Below, one piece after another: positions 34,620-44,720 of a DNA stretch of 64,000 nt. This DNA is from Lepas anatifera (lineage: Eukaryota > Arthropoda > Thecostraca > Lepadidae): assembly GCA_034440635.1 (NCBI GenBank), contig JAOTON010000202.1, positions 248,001 through 312,000 on the forward strand. The letters run 5' to 3'. Within the stretch, counting starts at the first letter, position 1, and every line of letters begins with the position of its first letter. A model generated the notes under the pieces. It searched no databases. It was not told the origin of the DNA and worked only from the letters and a program-made list of their open reading frames with translations. The position numbers and the translations under genes are program-made.

Positions 34620-37170
34620 CCTCAAGCAAAGACAGAAACTCTCCGTATTATCACTCAAAATGTCCGTTCCATACGGAATAAACTAGGCATACTCAGGGCA
34701 TGTTCGATAGAGCTTGAGAAATACGATATCATTTCTTGGACTGAAACCTGGCTGGACGAGTCGGTAGGAACAGAGGAGCTACAGTCGGCATTACCGGACC
34801 ACACATGGTACAGAAGAGATAGGCCAACTCACGCGGGGGGAGTGGCGTGCGCTATTGCCAGCAGGCTTCCTTCCACGAGGAGAGAAGACTTAGAGACTGA
34901 CGGAACGGAGTCGCTGGTCATCGAGATCGGCACGACACCCAAATTACTCGTGTGTGTTCTTTATTGTGCCCCAGGTGATTCACATCTGTTTAGGAACTCT
35001 CTTGAGGTGATGACTGCCATTGCAGCCCGATATCCGCGAAGACCTTTTGTGTGCTTTGGGGATTTTAATACACCAGATGTTAAGTGGTACAGAAGTGTAG
35101 AGACAGGGCCGTTTTCGTCCACACCTGTTTATCAACGAATGTCGGAACGTGCTATCTTACTGATAGAGAAATGTGATATTGCTGGTCTCTGCCAAAGTGT
35201 TACAGAACCCACAAGGAATAACAACTTTCTGGATTTAGTGTTTTCTAGGTGTGCTCACGTGAAGTCCTGTGTGAGAAGTGGTATTTTTCCCTCTGACCAT
35301 TCCGAAATTATCAGTGAGATTAGGGTTGTTGCACCTCAAACACCCCTTGTGAATAGGTCAACGGCGCTTAACTATAAAAGAGCAGATTTTGACGGCATGA
35401 GGCGCAGTCTACAGCTTGTACCTTGGCAGGCTTTGTTAAACCTCAATGCTGAGGGGGCGGTGGATATGTTTTATGATGTGCTGAGAGCCGCCATTCGCGA
35501 TCATGTGCCAACTGTCACGTTGCGCCGGCGATGTCCCCCCTGGTTTGACGCTGAGGTTAGGCGTGCACTGCGAGAGAAAGAAAGAGCTTTCAAGGGTATG
35601 AAGCGTAATAGGAATGACCAGACCATCCAAAATTTTGAGGAAACGCGGCGATCATTCAAAACTCTGTCATCTCACAAATATTTTAAGCATTTGCAGGGCA
35701 TGATCGGAAACTTTAAAACAAATCCAAAACGTTTTTGGTCGTACCTACAGTGCATCAGGGGGAATAAGGGACGAATTGCATCACTGTTAGATGGAACACA
35801 CGAAATCTATGATGACATTCAAAAAGCCAACCTGCTTAACGATACCTTCGCGAGAAAATTTACCCCACCTGATGTTGCTGATTACCCCGCTGTCACAGAG
35901 TATAACTTGCCGTCTCTGGACAGATTTGAAATATCAGAGGGAACAGTTCGAGCTGTCTTGGATGATTTGCAGGTGCACAAGGCCTGCGGGCCTGACGATA
36001 TCAGTGCTAGAGTCGTCAAGGAATTGCGGAACGAGCTGGTGCTCCCTCTCTGCATCCTATTTAGGAAATCAATAGAAGAGGGGATATTCCCGGGCAGATG
36101 GGCGGAGGCCAACATTGTCCCGATTTTCAAAAAAGGATCTAGGAAATCACCTCAAAATTACCGAAGTGTCTCTCTGCTTCCGCTATTCGGCAAAATTTTG
36201 GAGAGATGCGTATATCAGACCCTTCTCACTCATGTTCAACCAGTCCTGTCTGAATATCAGCACGGATTTGTCCCGCGCCGCTCATGTGACTCTAATTTGG
36301 CAACTCTTCTAAAAACGGCGTGGGACTCTATCTCTTCCGGCCATCAAACTGACATAATCTACACTGACTACTCTGCGGCCTTTCAGAGCGTGAATAATAA
36401 ACTCTTACTCTATAAGCTTCAAAAATCTTATAACGTGTCTGGAAAAGCGCTGTCCTGGCTTAAATCATTCCTTTGCTCGAGAAAACAACGGGTTGTCGTA
36501 AACGGAAAGTGCTCTCATTGGACGGATGTACGCTCTGGAACACCGGAAGGCAGTCAAATATCTCCTTTGCTCTTTGCCTTGTTCATTAATGATCTGCCAA
36601 ACGAAATTCAAACAAATTCTTTGCTATTTGCTGACGATGTGAAGCTTTACCACCAAATTCATACTCCCGAAGACTCAGAACTGCTCCAGGCTGATCTAGA
36701 TAGATTGGCTAAGTGGTCCGAATCCTGGAAGCTAAATCTGAATCCCTCAAAATGTCATTCGTTTAGAATCACTTTAAAAAGGAATCCCATCCCGGCAATC
36801 TACAAAATTCGAAACACACCTCTGGAGCACATGGACAAAGTTCGCGACCTCGGCATTTGGTTAGATTCCAAATTGAACTTTTCAGAGCATATAAACATCA
36901 TCGTCAGCAAGGCAAAAAAGATGTTGGGTCTGTTAATGCGCTCTCTTCAGACTGGCCGAGGTGGTGGAAGACTTAAGGAAGGACCAATTTTGGCTGCATA
37001 TTTTGGCAATGTTCGATCAATTCTGGAATATGGATGTGTCATCTGGGGCGGAGCTGCAAGATGTCATTTGGACAGATTAGACAGGGTCCAACATAAATTT
37101 TTGATTTGGCTCGCATCCAACATTCACACATCTCGACCATCTCAGTCCTTGTCATACCATGATCTCTTAA

Positions 37171-38174
37171 CCCGCGCCCCACCGGGGGTCCGGCGCCACC
37201 TTCGCCCCACCGGGGGGCCATCGATGGCCCCCCCTCTAACTCCGAAAATATGGGCGTTAGCGCAAATCTGCGAAGTGCAATAGAAAGCTCGCGTGAATTC
37301 AGTAAGAAATTACTTCGCATGTTTTAGTGCTCAGGTCAATGGTTTGACCTCCAGAGGTCAAATTAGGTCAAGATCGGCTATTTTCACTCAAATATGCAAT
37401 GATTAAGCAAACTGGGCATAACTCTTATGTCATTAGAGCTATTGAGGCCTGGTAAAGTACATTTGATAGAAAATTGCCAGTACTTTTTCCGCTATGTGGA
37501 AGGTAAAGACCTCCCGCCAGTGGTTTGACCGCCAGAGGTCACCTCGTGACCTAATATGACCTGAGGTCACGAAAGGTCAAAAAGTGACCTTGCCGTATAT
37601 CAAATGAAAGCCAGTGACAAGACAAACACGATGGTGTTTGTTTCACCGCTCTAGCTCAATTAGGGCAAAAGTTATTGTCAAAATACTGTTTTTGACCTCT
37701 GGTGACCTTGGATGACCTTGGAAAAGTCAAAAGGCAAATATGACCCCTGGGATCCGTGCAAGGGTGCCAAAAAACGTTGTTCTGAGCAGTCTGAGTATTT
37801 GCAATCATTTTTGTGGCTTTTATATCATGAAATAGCTTTTCCCCATGCTTTTCCAATGGGAGAGGTCGCCTCGTGACCTGACCTCAGGGCACGAAATCGA
37901 AAAATCCCGGATATACACCTTGTAGACCCTGGAGGGGTCATGAAGTGTAGGAAGTTTCAAATCGATCGACTTTGAAATGTAGCTCTTACAAAGCTCTAAA
38001 GGTGAAGTGAGGTGACCTTGGTTGACCTCGTCTGGTGACCTGACCTTGGGTGACCCGGGGTAAAAAATTTCAGGGATGATGGGAAAATGATGCAGTGAGA
38101 GGTAGAGCCCTCAACCGCGGTGCTGCGCCTCGTCGTTTTTCTGCTATCCCGGAAAAACCTTAGGGGGGCGAGGG
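37171..38174 (+). mobile_element. Young TTAA family 1 element inside the LINE ORF
   Basis: 1004 bp between TTAA at 37167-37170 and 38175-38178. The left end carries the doubled module (CCCGCGCCCCACCGGGGG, then CTTCGCCCCACCGGGGGG) and palindrome core GGCCATCGATGGCC at about 37216-37229. At the right end the palindrome and part of the terminal module are deleted (AGGGGGGCGAGGG), explaining why it is about 20 bp shorter than its sisters. I count about 19 exact AGGTCA/TGACCT hexamers. The host ORF is restored by removing it with one TTAA. Confidence 0.95.
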
Positions 38175-38507
38175 TTAAAGCTCTTCAAAATTAGCAGTCT
38201 GTCCCAGAGGAGACTCCAGTACGACATTTACTTCGTACTCAAAATCATAACCGGGAAGGTGGACTCCGCCTGTCTGCTCGGGAGCTTCCCACTCCATGTG
38301 CCTCAGCGGCGAACCAGGGGGATGCAAAGCCACCTTTTACATGTTTCCCTGCCTCGTGTGGAGACCGTCAAAAGAGGCTTATTTCGCAGGGCAGCGATTG
38401 CTTTTAATGGCCATCTTGGACGCTGTCCCGAGGCAGACCCCTACGCGTCGACCTTTAGTAGTTTTAGAGCCAGGGTGAGGAAATATGTTAAAGCTCATCC
38501 ATTTTAG

Positions 38508-38784
38508 GCTTCTTATCTTATTTTATGCCGTTTTTCATGTCTTAATGTATTGCAGTGTTTCTGATGTATTTTCATTTGCTTCATATTCATAGCTTCGTGT
38601 ATATTTTATATCGAGTGTTTTATATTACTGTTGCAGGAATAGGTTGCATTACATTGTTACACGGTTGCATTGTAAATATTCATTGGTGTGCTGTTTTATT
38701 GCTTGACTTCAGCTGTAATTGGGTTTTCACATACCTGTTGCTGATAAGCCTGAATAAATGAAAATGAAATGAAATGAAATAAAA
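38508..38784 (+). other. LINE 3' UTR and tandem tail
   Basis: AT-rich 3' UTR with AATAAA at 38753-38758 and about four TGAAA/GAAAT units. The tail is not poly(A), as in CR1-like elements. Confidence 0.75.
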
Positions 38785-39583
38785 CATGTAATCCTTAAGA
38801 AACCTGAGCATAGCCATTAGAGCTATTGAGATCTAGCAAAAATAATTTGATAGGAAAATGCCAGAGCTTCCTCTGCTATGTGGAACATAATGGCCTCCCG
38901 CCAGTGGTTTGGCCTCCAGAGGGTACCTCATGACTTGATATGACCGGAGGTCTCGAAAGGTAAGAAAGTGACCGTGTTGTATATCAAATGAAAACTGGTG
39001 ACGAGACATACACGATGACCTTTGATTCAGTGTTGTAGCTTAATTAGGTAGAAAAATTTCGTCAAAATGCTGTTTTTGACCTCTGATGACCTCTGATGAC
39101 CTCAGATAGGCCAAAGGGCAATATCGCCCCTGGGATCCATGAAAGGGTCTCCAAGAACGCTTGTCTGAGCAAATTGAGCATTTACAATTATTTTGTGACT
39201 TTAAGTTCATAAGACAGCTTTTCCCATGTTTTTTCTATGGAAGAGGTTACCTGGTGACCTGACCTCAGGTCACCAAATCGAAGAAGCCCGAAGATAAATT
39301 TTGTAGACTCCGGAGGGGTCATTAAGCGTCGAAAGTTTTAAATCGATCGGCTTAGAAATGTAGCTATGGTAGAGCTCAAAAGTTAAAGTGAGGTGACCTT
39401 GGTTGACCTCGCCTGGTGACATGACCTAGGGTGACCCGGGGTAATAAATTTCAGGGATTATGGGAAAATAATGGGGTAAGAGGTAGAACCGTCAACCACG
39501 GTGCTGCCCCTCGTTGTTTGTCTGTTGTTTCGAAAAAAAACCTTAGGGGGCCACCGATTTCATTATTCTAGGTGGGGCGAGGG
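38785..39583 (+). mobile_element. Old TTAA family 1 copy, right piece
   Basis: Resumes the family 1 consensus (CATTAGAGCTATTGAG, CTATGTGGAAC, CCTCCCGCCAGTGGTTTG) after the LINE and ends GGTGGGGCGAGGG before TTAA at 39584-39587. The right palindrome is destroyed (GGCCACCGATTTC). Together with 33787-33987 it forms one element split by the LINE. Confidence 0.88.
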
Positions 39584-39587
39584 TTAA

Positions 39588-40828
39588 GGAAGATTTTTGA
39601 AATTTGAGGCTTTGTGTCGCGTAGCTTGAATTTAAAACATTTTATGACCTCAGCTCAGCTTTTATAGCCGTTGGTAATCTCTTGTGGTATTTTCAAACGT
39701 GTTTAAACTTGATCTATGGTAATCTCGTCGTGAATTTTGCTCAGCATACTCATCATTTTAGCTCTTTTATAATTAAGAAGTTTTAGGCACTAAAAACAAA
39801 TCATTGGTGATATTTAGTGGTACATTGCATTGCATGGGACTGGTTTAGAGCTCAAGAGCACTCCCTAAAAGTGAAAGTAACTAGTTCAGAGTCCCCATCA
39901 TTTAAATGGATTATTCACAGGCCATTCTGAATCATTTATGCCAATTTAGTGAGTTTTAATCATCTGTCATTGCTTACACTCCCTTCAAGGTCAAATTAGT
40001 TCAAAGGTTGAAAAACATCAAGTCCATTTTGGAAGAAAAACGTCTTGTTTAGTGTCATTTTCATGCAAATTGACTATTCATAAGAAATTTTGCATCAGTT
40101 ACGCCAAGTGCCTGCTTCATCATCTGTTATTGCTTACACCCCCTTCAAGGTCAAATAAGGTCAAATTTCGAAAAAGGTCATGTCCATGTAATATGCCAAC
40201 CAACTAGTTTAGTGTCCATATCATTTAAATTGACTATTCATGGACCATTCTGCATCATTTACTCCAGGTAAGTTTGCTACTTCAATTGCTATTGCTTACC
40301 CCCTTTCAAGGTAAAAAGGTCACAGGTCGAATAAGGTTAAGCCCGTATCGGAACTAAGTCAAATATTTCGGTGTTTAGAAATAATTCTCATTTAGAAATA
40401 ATTCTCATTTAGAAATACCGAATTCAAACACGCATCTGTAGTCGATATTCGAAACAGAGTTATCACTGAGGTCACGCAAGGTCAAATGAAGGTCATTGAA
40501 TGTTAAAAAGGTCATAGAAGGTCTAACCTGGTAAAAATGAGCCTCGAAGGCTGGAAGAAAATATCCTGGGACAGTTCATGAGCAAATGATGCAAAAGAAC
40601 GATAAGAGTCTGGAGCATTCACGTGAAAACGGGTACAGGCGCCCAAATGACCCCAACATGCCTCCACTCATGAGGTCATAACTCCGTGACCCTCAAGAGT
40701 AGGAACAATTATTTGCAAAATGTCCCCAATGAATGCGTCAGAAGCTATACAACATTTAACTTAAGAAGCTCGTTTTCGATTCTTGAAAAACCTAAGGGGG
40801 GGTTGCAACACCCCCCCCTGTACGTGTA
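39588..40828 (+). mobile_element. TTAA family 5, right part
   Basis: Ends with the GC palindrome GGGGGGTTGCAACACCCCCC (near 40796-40818), then CTGTACGTGTAAGGG and TTAA (40829-40832). Just before the palindrome is GAAAAACC, the position of the second hairpin in families 1 and 2. The interior has AAGGTCAAAT-type hexamers at regular intervals. The left terminus was not found. The same end recurs in unit 2 near 43220-43264. Confidence 0.6.
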
Positions 40829-40832
40829 AGGG

Positions 40833-41637
40833 TTAAAACCCCCTATGGCATTGACGGGAAAGAAATTGATCCATGGCTATCCTCTTAAATTCGGACGTTC
40901 CGTCGTCATTGGCATTAACCATACCGTGAGTTACTATGGTACAGCTCCATAGTGACACCTAGTGTTAAGTTTCGGAAGAGAACTAGTATATTTAGTGCGA
41001 AAGCCATGTTTTTTATTACTTTAACTAAAAGAGTATTTTCAAAGGTAGAAATGCTTGTACACGAATTTATAAATTTCACTGTACTGCGGGTCAAGGTCAC
41101 CGTTCAAAAACTAGGTCACGAGGTCATGACGTCAATTTTGCAGAAATATAATAATTTTTGGGGCTTATCGACGCACCAACTGCCAGGGTCATATGGCGTC
41201 GCAAACTCTTTCCCTGTTGGAAGGGTTTCTCGGGAGCCAGCTTGCTCCTTGTTCAGGGAAGCCGCCGGGCCTTGAACCCGGGTCGGCTGCGTGGAAGCCA
41301 GCTACGCTGACCACTCCACTACCGCGCCCCCTTTGCAGAAATATAAAAATCGAAGTTAGCCAAATTGAAATATGCTAAATGGTGAACAAAAATGTAAAAT
41401 ATTGTTACAATCATTGAAAAAGGGCAGAACTATAGGCTTTCAAAACAATGCCTACATGATGACCCCCGAAAAATGCCGGAAACTATATCTGCCATACCAA
41501 ATTTTCAAATATTTTTCGACGCCATGGTTAGATTCTACACCTTTGAAACCCCCTTGACATCAATTTTGGAGAGAATAAAAAATAGAAGGGTTTTATTTTA
41601 CGAAATTTTTGGTCCATTTATGATGGAATGGCCCTGC
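40833..41637 (+). repeat. Type B arm with SINE insertion
   Basis: Follows the family 5 end and finishes with GGTCCATTTATGATGGAATGG. The same arm, without the SINE, occurs in unit 2 (about 43265-43868), and a reverse, diverged copy at 33010-33520. Its terminal motif resembles the ends of the arms at 52640 and 58955. Confidence 0.6.
41152..41331 (-). mobile_element. tRNA-Gly(TCC)-derived SINE with perfect TSD
   Basis: 180 bp flanked by the identical 15-mer TTTGCAGAAATATAA (41137-41151 and 41332-41346). On the - strand it begins GGGGGCGCGGTAGTGGAG, has an anticodon arm GCTGG-CTTCCAC-GCAGC (TCC) and a T arm CCGGG-TTCAAGG-CCCGG, then a body ending in an A/T-rich tail. The acceptor stem does not pair, so it is a SINE. 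The homologous site in unit 2 (43565-43579) has a single 15-mer and no SINE. Confidence 0.95.
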
Positions 41638-43868
41638 TCATAAGACAGCTTTTCCCATGTTTTTTCTATGGAAGAGGTTACCTGGTGACCTGACCTTAGG
41701 TCACCAAATCAAAGAATCCCGAAAATAAATTTTTAAGACCCCAGAGGGGTCATTGAGTGTCAAAAATTTTAAATTGATCGGCTTAGAAATGTAGCTATGG
41801 TAGAGCTCAAAAGCTAAAGTGAGGTGACCTTGGTTGACCTCACCTGGTGACCTGACCTAGGGTGACCCGGGGTAATAAATTTCAGGGATGATGGGAAAAT
41901 AATGGGGTAAGAGGTAGAGCCCTCAACCGCGGTGCTGCGCCACGTCATTTTTCTGTTATCCCGGAAAAACCTTAGGGGGCCATCGATGGCCCCTCCCGGT
42001 GGGGCGAGGGTTACGGAAGATTTTTTGAATTTGAGGCTTTGTGTCGCGTTCCCCCGGACGTAGCTTGAATTTAAAACATGTTATGTCCTCAGCTTAGCTT
42101 TTATAGCCTTTGGTAATCTCTTGTGGTATTTTCAAACGTGTTTAAACTTGGCCTATGGTAATCTCGTTGTGAATTTTGCTCAGCATACTCATCATTTTAG
42201 CTCTTTTATAATTAAGAAGTTTTAGGCACTAAAAACAAATCATTGGTGATATTTAGTGGTACATTGCATTGCATGGGACTGGTTCAGAGCTCAAGAACAC
42301 TCCCTAAAAGTGAAAGTAACTAGTTCAGAGTCCCCATCATTTAAATGGATTATTCACAGGCCATTCTGAATCATTTATGCCAATTTAGTGAGTTTTAATC
42401 ATCTGTCATTGCTTACACCCCCTTCAAGGTCAAATTAGTTCAAAGGTTGAAAAACGTCAAGTCCGTTTTGGAAGAAAAATGTCTTGTTCAGTGTCATTTT
42501 CATGCAAATTGACTATTCATAAGAAATTTTGCATCGGTTACGCTAAGTGCCTGCTTCATCATCTGTTATTGCCTACACCCCCTTCAAGGTCAAATAAGTT
42601 CAAATTTTGAAAAAAGTCATGCCCATGTAATATGCAAACCAACTAGTTTAGTGTCCATATCATTCAAATTGACTATTCATTAACCATTCTGCATCATTTA
42701 CTCCAAGTAAGTTTGCTACTTCAATTGCTATTGCTTACCCCTTTCAAGGTAAAAAGGTCACAGGTCGAATAAGGTTAAGCCTGTATCGGACGCAAGTCAA
42801 ATAATTCGGTGTTTAGAAATAATTCTCATTTAGAAATACCGGATTCAAACACGCATCTGTAGTCGATATTCGACACAGAGTTATCACTGAGGTCACGCAA
42901 GGTCAAATAAAGGTCACTGAATGTTACAAAAAAGGCCATAGAAGGTCTAACCTGGTAAAAATGAACCTCGAAGGCTGGAAGAAAATATCCTGGGACAGTT
43001 CGTGAGCAAATGAAGCAAAAGAACGATAAGAGTCTGGAGCATTCACGTGAAAACGGGTACAGGCGCCCAAATGACCCCAACATGCCTCCACTCATGAGGT
43101 CATAACTCCGTGACCTTGAAGAGTAGGAACAATTCTTTGCAAGATGTCCCCAATGAATGCGTCAGAAGCTATACAGCATTTCAAGATTCTAACTTAAGAA
43201 GCTCGTTTGCAATTCTTGAAAAACCTGAGGGGGGTTGCAACACCCCCTCTGTACATGTAAGGGTTAAAACCCCCTATGGCATTGACGGGAAAGAAATTAT
43301 TCCATGGCTACCCTCTTAAATTCGGACGTTCCGTCGTCATTGGCATTAACCATACCGTGAGTTACTATGGTACAGCTCCATAGTGACACCTGGTGTTATG
43401 TTTCGGAAATAAGAAGTAGTATATTTAGTGGAAAGCCATGTTATTACTTTAACTGAAAGAGTATTTCCAAAGGTAAAAATGCTTCTTCACGAATTTATAA
43501 ATTTCACTGTACTGCGGGTCAAGGTCACCGTTCAAAAACTAGGTCACGAGGTCATGACGTCAATTTTGCAGAAATATAAAAATCGAAGATAGCCAAATTG
43601 AAATATATTAAGTGGTGAACAAAAATGTAAAATATCGTTACAATCATTAAAAAGATGACAAAACTATAGACTTTCAAAACAATGCCTACATGATGACCCC
43701 CAAAAAATGCCGAAGGCTATATCTGCCATACCAAATTTTCAAGTAATTTTTTTGATGCCATGGCTAGATTCTACACCTTTGAAACCCCCTTGACACCAAT
43801 TTTGGAGAGAATAAAAAATAGAAGGGTTTTATTTTACGAAATTTTTGGTCGATTTATGGTGGAATGAC
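41638..43868. repeat. Tandem segmental duplication, unit 2
   Basis: Repeats 39207-41637: family 1 right part (41638-42010, with intact palindrome core GGCCATCGATGGCC and TTAA decayed to TTAC), the 1.2 kb AGGTCA-bearing segment, the family 5 end (TTAA near 43264) and the type B arm ending GGTCGATTTATGGTGGAATG. The family 1 palindrome is better kept here than in unit 1, so unit 1's was lost after the duplication. Confidence 0.88.
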
Positions 43869-44100
43869 CCAACTCCTTCCCGGGAATGGTCTCAGCTGAT
43901 TAAGCGCGTGCGTGACGTTGCGGGGCTGCGTCGCCATGGCAACACAACGACGCGACAGCGGTACTTCTCTGTCCATTTTTTCACGTTAAATCAGATTTAC
44001 AGTTTGAGTCTCTTCGATTTAGCGGCCCCTATTTCTTCGAATTTAGTATTAAGTACGCCTAAAAGATACTAATAAAAGTACTAAGTGAGTGAAAAAATAA
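43869..44100. promoter_or_regulatory. CpG-rich patch with a perfect RFX X-box
   Basis: GTCGCCATGGCAAC (43930-43943) fits the X-box consensus GTNRCC-N2-RGYAAC exactly on both strands. TGACGT lies a few bases upstream, and the surrounding 80 bases hold many CpGs in otherwise CpG-poor DNA. X-boxes bind RFX factors, typically upstream of ciliary genes. No gene start is evident nearby, though a CAG/GTGAGT splice-donor-like site is at 44471-44479. A frame (43845-44072) crosses it without recognisable domain. Confidence 0.35.
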
Positions 44101-44550
44101 ACATAGCTGGGCAGCAATTCTACTTAAACTGCGCAACAGCGACAAGACAAGTCAGAAATGTTTATGTGATGTAGAGCCTGCCAAAAATTTAAACAGGCGG
44201 GAAGCCACTTATTTTGAGGACATATTTATTAGGTATATTTGAGATAAGTGCAGGCTAAAACTAGCTAGAAAAATATTGCTGCCCATGGCTAATCTAAGAT
44301 GAATGTAGGCTATTGTAGGACTGGTGCACTTTCCCATATCAAGCTTGGTTTTCATTCCTTAGCCTGCTTGTGCCTTAGCTTATTTGTGCCCTAGATTGGT
44401 TAGATAGATTTGGAGCTGGAAGAAGTTGGGAGAGTTGGCGCCAGCAACAGGCTGGCAACAACAGTGATTCAGGTGAGTTTTCATGATCAAATTATCATAT
44501 CAATATTGTACAGATAGCAAATGTGTGCTAATGCAGTCCTCCACAAAGTG
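44101..44550. other. Unassigned; possible non-coding exon
   Basis: The only signal is the donor-like CAGGTGAGT at 44471-44479. No coding motif. Confidence 0.2.
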
Positions 44551-44554
44551 TTAA

Positions 44555-44720
44555 CACCCACACTGGAGAGGGGCCTGGCACTAACGTGCACTGGAGGGGG
44601 CCGAGTAGACCCCTTCTTATCTCAGAAAATCACAGCAAATCTCAGAAAGAAATAGACTTTGAAAAACGCTGGTTGGGGTGTGTTGCTTACTACCAGTGGT
44701 GGTGGTAAGCAACGCACAGG
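44555..44720 (+). mobile_element. Solo TTAA-superfamily end (family 3-like)
   Basis: TTAA (44551-44554) then CACCCACACTGGAGAGGGG and a second module (GTGCACTGGAGGGGGCC), paralleling the left end at 53101 (CACGCACAGTGGAGGG, then TAATGCAGGGGGTC). No partner end found, so probably truncated; the right limit is a guess. Confidence 0.5.

Larger units (their letters stand above)
34380..38507 (+). pseudogene. LINE polyprotein: signal-like segment, 2A, AP endonuclease, reverse transcriptase; interrupted by TTAA element
   Basis: Residue numbers count from a GTG at 34362; plausible starts are ATG 34380 (residue 7) or ATG 34398 (residue 13). Order: hydrophobic MHLWLLLVLLATG (13-25, signal-peptide-like); GDVEVNPGP 2A motif (78-86); endonuclease with TQNVRS (N100), WTETW (E128), FGDFNTPD (D234) and SDHSEI (311-316); RT with KACGPDDISAR, NYRSVSLLPLFGKI, YTDYSAAFQSV, SGTPEGSQISPLLFALF and LLFADDVKLY (FADD 756-759). 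The C-terminus (YGCVIWGG, QHKFLIWLAS) runs into the element at 37167. After removal of it plus one TTAA, the same frame continues from 38179 to TAG at 38505-38507. No other lesion seen. Confidence 0.92.
33988..38784 (+). mobile_element. Near full-length CR1/Jockey-like LINE with 2A peptide
   Basis: Inserted into the old family 1 copy, whose halves flank it. Contains a 5' region with a tRNA-like segment, one long ORF (interrupted by a younger TTAA element at 37171-38174), a short 3' UTR, AATAAA at 38753-38758 and a TGAAA-repeat tail (38759-38784). About 10 bases of the host element are missing at the insertion point. The ORF without the TTAA element is continuous, so the LINE was probably intact when hit. 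Confidence 0.9.
39207..41637. repeat. Tandem segmental duplication, unit 1
   Basis: Runs from TCATAAGACAGCTTTTCCC inside the old family 1 copy to TTTATGATGGAATGGCCC and is followed directly by unit 2, which repeats it. Contents: end of the family 1 element, about 1.2 kb ending in a family 5 terminus at 40832, a SINE (41152-41331), and a type B arm. About 200 bp longer than unit 2, mostly because of the SINE. Small differences throughout show that it is not very recent. Confidence 0.88.

Noticed and set aside
41252..41331. Functional tRNA-Gly gene on the - strand
   Set aside because: Anticodon and T arms are good, but the acceptor stem does not pair and the whole is flanked by a TSD as a SINE.
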